Assembly: GCA_017694495.1 (NCBI GenBank)
Contig: JADIMU010000012.1
Coordinates: 1 to 56,486 of the forward strand
Origin: Candidatus Aphodenecus pullistercoris
Lineage (GTDB): Bacteria > Spirochaetota > Spirochaetia > Sphaerochaetales > Sphaerochaetaceae
Length of the DNA: 56,486 nucleotides
Direction of reading: 5' to 3'
In this document: positions 53,042 through 56,486 of the stretch, in pieces
Layout of the letters: every line of letters begins with the position of its first letter
Numbering within the stretch: the first letter of the stretch is position 1
Made by a program: the position numbers and the translations under genes
Notes under the pieces: model-generated
The model's database searches: none
The model's input: only the letters and a program-made list of their open reading frames with translations
What the model was told of the DNA's origin: nothing

Positions 53042-55159
53042 ATGGACTTTCTCTCTCTGGTTCTGCCTCTCGCGCTGTTCGTCATAACGATGGTCATCAT
53101 CCTTGTCCTCAGGGCTGAGGACAAGAAGAGCCGTTCCTTGCAGACCGTCAAGGAGAAGATCTCCCTCTTCCGTTCGGAGAGCCAGCAGACGGTGGCCCGC
53201 ATCAACGAGGCCGCCAAGGACGCCAGCGAGAGGGTCGAGGCCAAGAAGAACGAGGTCTACGACCTTGTTACGGCCGTCGACCAGTCCCTATCGAACCTGG
53301 CCAACCACAAGAGCGACCTTGTCTCCCTCGAGTCCGTGTGCCGGGGCTACGAGCTCGCACTCGACAAGCTCCGCGTCCAGACGGACCACGCCGAGGACCG
53401 CATCCGCACCGTCAAGGCCCAGGTCGAGGAGGCCGACAGGATACAGCAGATCGTCCAGGACTTCCGTGCCGAGGTCGACGCCGTCCACCAGAGCCTCGAG
53501 GAGCTCACCGTCACGGCCCAGAAGCTCGTCGAGAAGACGGAAGGCGACCTGAACGCCATCGCCGAAGCCCACAAGGCCAAGGCGGATGAGCTCGCAGGAC
53601 AGTTTGCAGGCATGCTTGCCGACAGCAGACAGGACTTCGACAGCTACATCGACTCCGTCAGGAGCGACCTCGAGTGCCGCCAGGACGACTTCAAGAGCTA
53701 TCTCGACGACAGCCTCACCACCTTCGATGGAAAGAGGGACGAGTACCACAGCCTGAGCGAGGAGGCCATGAAGAGCCTTGAGGAGGCCAGGGTTGCCATC
53801 CAGACGGCCTCCAGCGAGGCTGGTGCGGCCCTCGAGGAGAGGCGTGGCGAGATCGACCGGAGTGCCCAGGAGGCCACTGAGACGATCAGGCGGCAGAAGG
53901 AGGCCCTCGAAGAGGAGAGGAGTGCCCACATCGATGCGATGAAGGAGGCCGCGGACGGCTTCACATCCTCCCTCGACGCTTCCTTCGGCGAGCTGACAAG
54001 CCGCCTCGCCAGCCAGCAGGAGGACTTCTCCCGCTTCCAGAGCGCGTCGCGTGAGGAGCTTGCCAGGCTCGAGGCGGACCTCGACGGACACAGGAAGACT
54101 GTCGAGGAGGGGATCGAGGAGCACAGGAAGAGTTTCGACGCAGAGCTCGAGTCCATGCTCGAGGAGAAGAGGACGGCTTCCTCCCAGCTCCAGGACGAGG
54201 TCCGCGAGGCCTTCAGCGGCCTGAGGTCGAGCCTCGAGACTGAAAAGGGCGCCTTCTCGTCCACCCTTGCGGCGAACAGGGCCGAGATCGAGGACTTCCT
54301 GAAGAAGGCCAGCGACAGCCTGAGCGTGCTCGAGGGGCGCAAGAACCAGATCGAGGCACACAGCGAGGATGCACAGGCCAAGGCCGACGAGGTCTTCAGG
54401 GCGCTTGAGGACAGGGTCGACGAACTCTCGTCTGCCAGCCAGAGGGGCATCGCCGACACGATCCGCGAGGGTGAGGACAACCTCAGCCACTTGGCCACGC
54501 AGCTTGAGGAACGCCTCAAGGAAGCCTCCTCAAGCATGCTCTCGACCCTCGACAAGGCCCGCGACGACTTCAACGGCATCCACGAGGAGAACAGGAAGAG
54601 GGTCGAGGATGACGAGGCGGCCTTCGCCGACAGGTGCCGAGGTGAGCTTGCCAGCGTCCTGGACGCGGAGCTTGGCCGCGTCAGCCGCAGCTATGATGCC
54701 ATGATGGAGGCCTCGACCGAGCAGCTTGGAAACTTCGCGCGCAAGCTCACCGGGATCAAGGAGGCGGTCAGCATGCTCAACCAGGGCGTCAACGAGTCGC
54801 TTGCCAGGGCAGGGGAGAAGCTTGGCCAGATGCAAGGCCGCATGAGCTCGTCCGAGGCGAGCCTGGCCGAGACGCAGAACAAGGTGACTGTGGCCAAGGA
54901 GGAGCTCTTCAACCTCCAGAAGGAGCACAAGAGCCTGGTCGACGAGCTGGCCAAGACGCGCAAGGAGCTCGAGTGGCTCCAGGGAAAGGCCCAGAGCGCA
55001 AAACGTGAGAGGCAGAACGAGGAGGCCCGTCTCGTGAAGCTCCAGATGGAGGCGGCGAACAAGGCGGCCAAGAGCGCTCCCGCTCCAGAGCCGGCACCTG
55101 CAGCCTCCAGTGAGGCCTTCGTCGGTGACGAGGAGGAGATTCCGCTCGACGAGGACTGA
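53042..55159 (+). CDS. long coiled-coil protein with N-terminal TM (spirochaete SpiroCoCo-like)
   Basis: This is a 705-residue protein. One N-terminal TM helix (residues 2-21, MDFLSLVLPLALFVITMVII) anchors it. The remainder to about residue 670 is almost pure coiled coil, rich in Glu, Lys, Ala, Ser and Asp heptads (SQQTVARINEAAKDASERVE; EEAMKSLEEARVAIQTASS; DELAKTRKELEWLQGKAQ). The end is Ala/Pro-rich and acidic (SEAFVGDEEEIPLDED). I recall a spirochaete family of such proteins named SpiroCoCo, found before grpE/dnaK; its function is unknown. A role in cell shape or envelope scaffolding is inferred. GGAG lies 11 bases before ATG 53042. Confidence 0.8.
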   Translation: MDFLSLVLPLALFVITMVIILVLRAEDKKSRSLQTVKEKISLFRSESQQTVARINEAAKDASERVEAKKNEVYDLVTAVDQSLSNLANHKSDLVSLESVCRGYELALDKLRVQTDHAEDRIRTVKAQVEEADRIQQIVQDFRAEVDAVHQSLEELTVTAQKLVEKTEGDLNAIAEAHKAKADELAGQFAGMLADSRQDFDSYIDSVRSDLECRQDDFKSYLDDSLTTFDGKRDEYHSLSEEAMKSLEEARVAIQTASSEAGAALEERRGEIDRSAQEATETIRRQKEALEEERSAHIDAMKEAADGFTSSLDASFGELTSRLASQQEDFSRFQSASREELARLEADLDGHRKTVEEGIEEHRKSFDAELESMLEEKRTASSQLQDEVREAFSGLRSSLETEKGAFSSTLAANRAEIEDFLKKASDSLSVLEGRKNQIEAHSEDAQAKADEVFRALEDRVDELSSASQRGIADTIREGEDNLSHLATQLEERLKEASSSMLSTLDKARDDFNGIHEENRKRVEDDEAAFADRCRGELASVLDAELGRVSRSYDAMMEASTEQLGNFARKLTGIKEAVSMLNQGVNESLARAGEKLGQMQGRMSSSEASLAETQNKVTVAKEELFNLQKEHKSLVDELAKTRKELEWLQGKAQSAKRERQNEEARLVKLQMEAANKAAKSAPAPEPAPAASSEAFVGDEEEIPLDED

Positions 55160-55182
55160 GGCCTCAGAATGGTGGATTGCGG

Positions 55183-55206
55183 AGGACGGCTTCGGCCGTC
55201 CTTTGT
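55183..55206 (+). terminator. terminator after the coiled-coil gene
   Basis: AGGACGGC 55183-55190 pairs perfectly with GCCGTCCT 55195-55202 over a TTCG tetraloop, followed by TTGTG. The T-tract is short. Confidence 0.7.
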
Positions 55207-55223
55207 GCGTCATGTGGCGTGGC

Positions 55224-55252
55224 TTGACCATGCCAGGTCTTCTTATTAGCTT
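55224..55252 (+). promoter_or_regulatory. possible grpE promoter
   Basis: TTGACC 55224-55229 has TAGCTT 17 bases further (55247-55252). The -10 box is weak; the TCTTATTAG motif shared with the dnaK promoter region is the stronger sign. Confidence 0.35.
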
Positions 55253-55324
55253 TGACTGCGGCGGGAGGACAGTCCGGCCATGAGCGGAAAACACAGCAAG
55301 AGAAAGAAGAATACAGGAGAGAGT

Positions 55325-55915
55325 ATGAGCGAAGAGAAGAAGGACGACATCCAGGAGGAGGTCGTCGCCGAGACCCTCGACGAGGGGCAGGATGAAGTCG
55401 GCACCGAGGAGGCCTCGTCTCCAAAGGCTGATGACGACAGGAGTGCGCAGCTTGAGGCGAGGATCGCCGAGCTCGAGAAGGAGAACGCCGAGCTGAAGGA
55501 CCGCCTCGTGCGCAACCTCGCCGACACGGAGAACTACAAGAAGAGGCTCGCCAGAGAGAAGGAGGAGGCGGTCAAGTACGCCAACACTTCCCTCGTCAAG
55601 GACCTGATCGGCCCGCTTGACGACTTCTCGCGCGCCCTGGACGCCGCCGAGCAGAGCAGCAACTTCGATGCCCTGAAGGAAGGCGTGCGCATGATCGAGG
55701 ACAAGCTCTACAGCACCTTGAAGACCAACTGGGGACTTGAGGTCATCGACCAGAAGGATGTCCCCTTCGACCCGAACGAGCATGAGGCGTGCATGATGGA
55801 GGAGCTCGAGGGCGCCAGCGAGGACATGGTCACGATGCTGCTCCAGAAGGGCTACAAGCTCAACGGCCGCGTCATCCGCCCGGCGAAGGTAAAGGTCGGC
55901 AAGGCGAAAGGTTGA
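55325..55915 (+). CDS. grpE: nucleotide exchange factor GrpE
   Basis: This is a 196-residue GrpE, cofactor of DnaK. The acidic N-terminus leads to a long coiled coil (LEARIAELEKENAELKDRLVRNLADTENYKKRLAREKEEAVKYA), then LVKDLIGPLDDFSRALDAAEQS and the C-terminal beta domain ending VIRPAKVKVGKAKG. I chose ATG 55325 because AGGAG lies 5 bases upstream; an in-frame ATG at 55280 would add 15 residues. dnaK follows after 83 bases with its own promoter. Confidence 0.96.
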   Translation: MSEEKKDDIQEEVVAETLDEGQDEVGTEEASSPKADDDRSAQLEARIAELEKENAELKDRLVRNLADTENYKKRLAREKEEAVKYANTSLVKDLIGPLDDFSRALDAAEQSSNFDALKEGVRMIEDKLYSTLKTNWGLEVIDQKDVPFDPNEHEACMMEELEGASEDMVTMLLQKGYKLNGRVIRPAKVKVGKAKG

Positions 55916-55940
55916 CGATTGCCACGGCTCTTATTACATT
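55912..55940 (+). promoter_or_regulatory. dnaK promoter
   Basis: TTGACG 55912-55917 overlaps the grpE stop, and TACATT 55935-55940 lies 17 bases further. No CIRCE-type inverted repeat (TTAGCACTC/GAGTGCTAA) is seen around it. Confidence 0.55.
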
Positions 55941-55953
55941 AGCGTGCGGTTGA

Positions 55954-56486
<533 letters not shown>

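Overview
The window looks like one contig of a GC-rich spirochaete, most probably a host-associated member of the Sphaerochaeta/Treponema side of the phylum. This rests on several signs: the order rplQ - (M48 protease) - rny - ymdB-like; grpE/dnaK directly behind a long single-TM coiled-coil gene; separate rif/str and tuf-S10 blocks; many lipoproteins with relaxed lipoboxes; and a probable outer-membrane barrel. The assignment is inferred from layout and protein character, not from a database search. I see no phage, insertion sequence, CRISPR array or rRNA. The last 41 bases are Tn5/Nextera library adapter, so the true sequence ends inside dnaK at 56445.

Region by region. (1) 1-1650: two paralogous lipoprotein genes flank a small exported barrel-like protein. 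(2) 1866-3948, minus strand: an operon for an AEC-family transporter, a MobA-like nucleotidyltransferase and a nitroreductase, headed by a possible 19-residue basic ORF. (3) 3998-8646: a DUF554 membrane protein, glycogen phosphorylase (minus) and a lipoprotein with four FxGW repeats. (4) 8796-21288: tRNA-Thr, rpmG, tRNA-Trp, secE, nusG, rplKAJL, rpoBC, rpsLG. This unit has a good promoter and hairpin attenuators at nusG/rplK and rplL/rpoB. (5) 21350-22743, minus: a transglutaminase-fold exported protein and a TSCPD-domain protein. (6) 22842-23120: a well-promoted tiny lipoprotein, perhaps broken. (7) 23317-30235: a tightly packed operon of an SPFH/zinc-ribbon protein, a multi-TM protein, a large TM/coiled-coil protein, two paralogous helical proteins and a beta-repeat protein. 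Its function is unknown and it is the best candidate here for an undescribed system. (8) 30246-44658: terminator, textbook promoter, a long structured leader, tuf, and the complete S10-spc-alpha block from rpsJ to rplQ, with secY and rpoA but without rpsD. (9) 44763-48432: an M48 protease gene with two apparent one-base frameshifts, ribonuclease Y and a YmdB-like phosphoesterase. (10) 48431-56445: a GerMN-like membrane protein (minus), then ptsI, der, a HAD hydrolase, the long coiled-coil protein, grpE and the start of dnaK.

Most of the window is core information processing: transcription (rpoA, rpoB, rpoC, nusG), translation (about 30 ribosomal proteins, tuf, two tRNAs, der for 50S assembly), secretion (secE, secY), RNA turnover (rny) and chaperones. 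The accessory genes sit between these blocks. The cargo between rpsG and tuf is the most unusual part: in many bacteria fusA lies there, but here about 9 kb of envelope and membrane genes replaces it.
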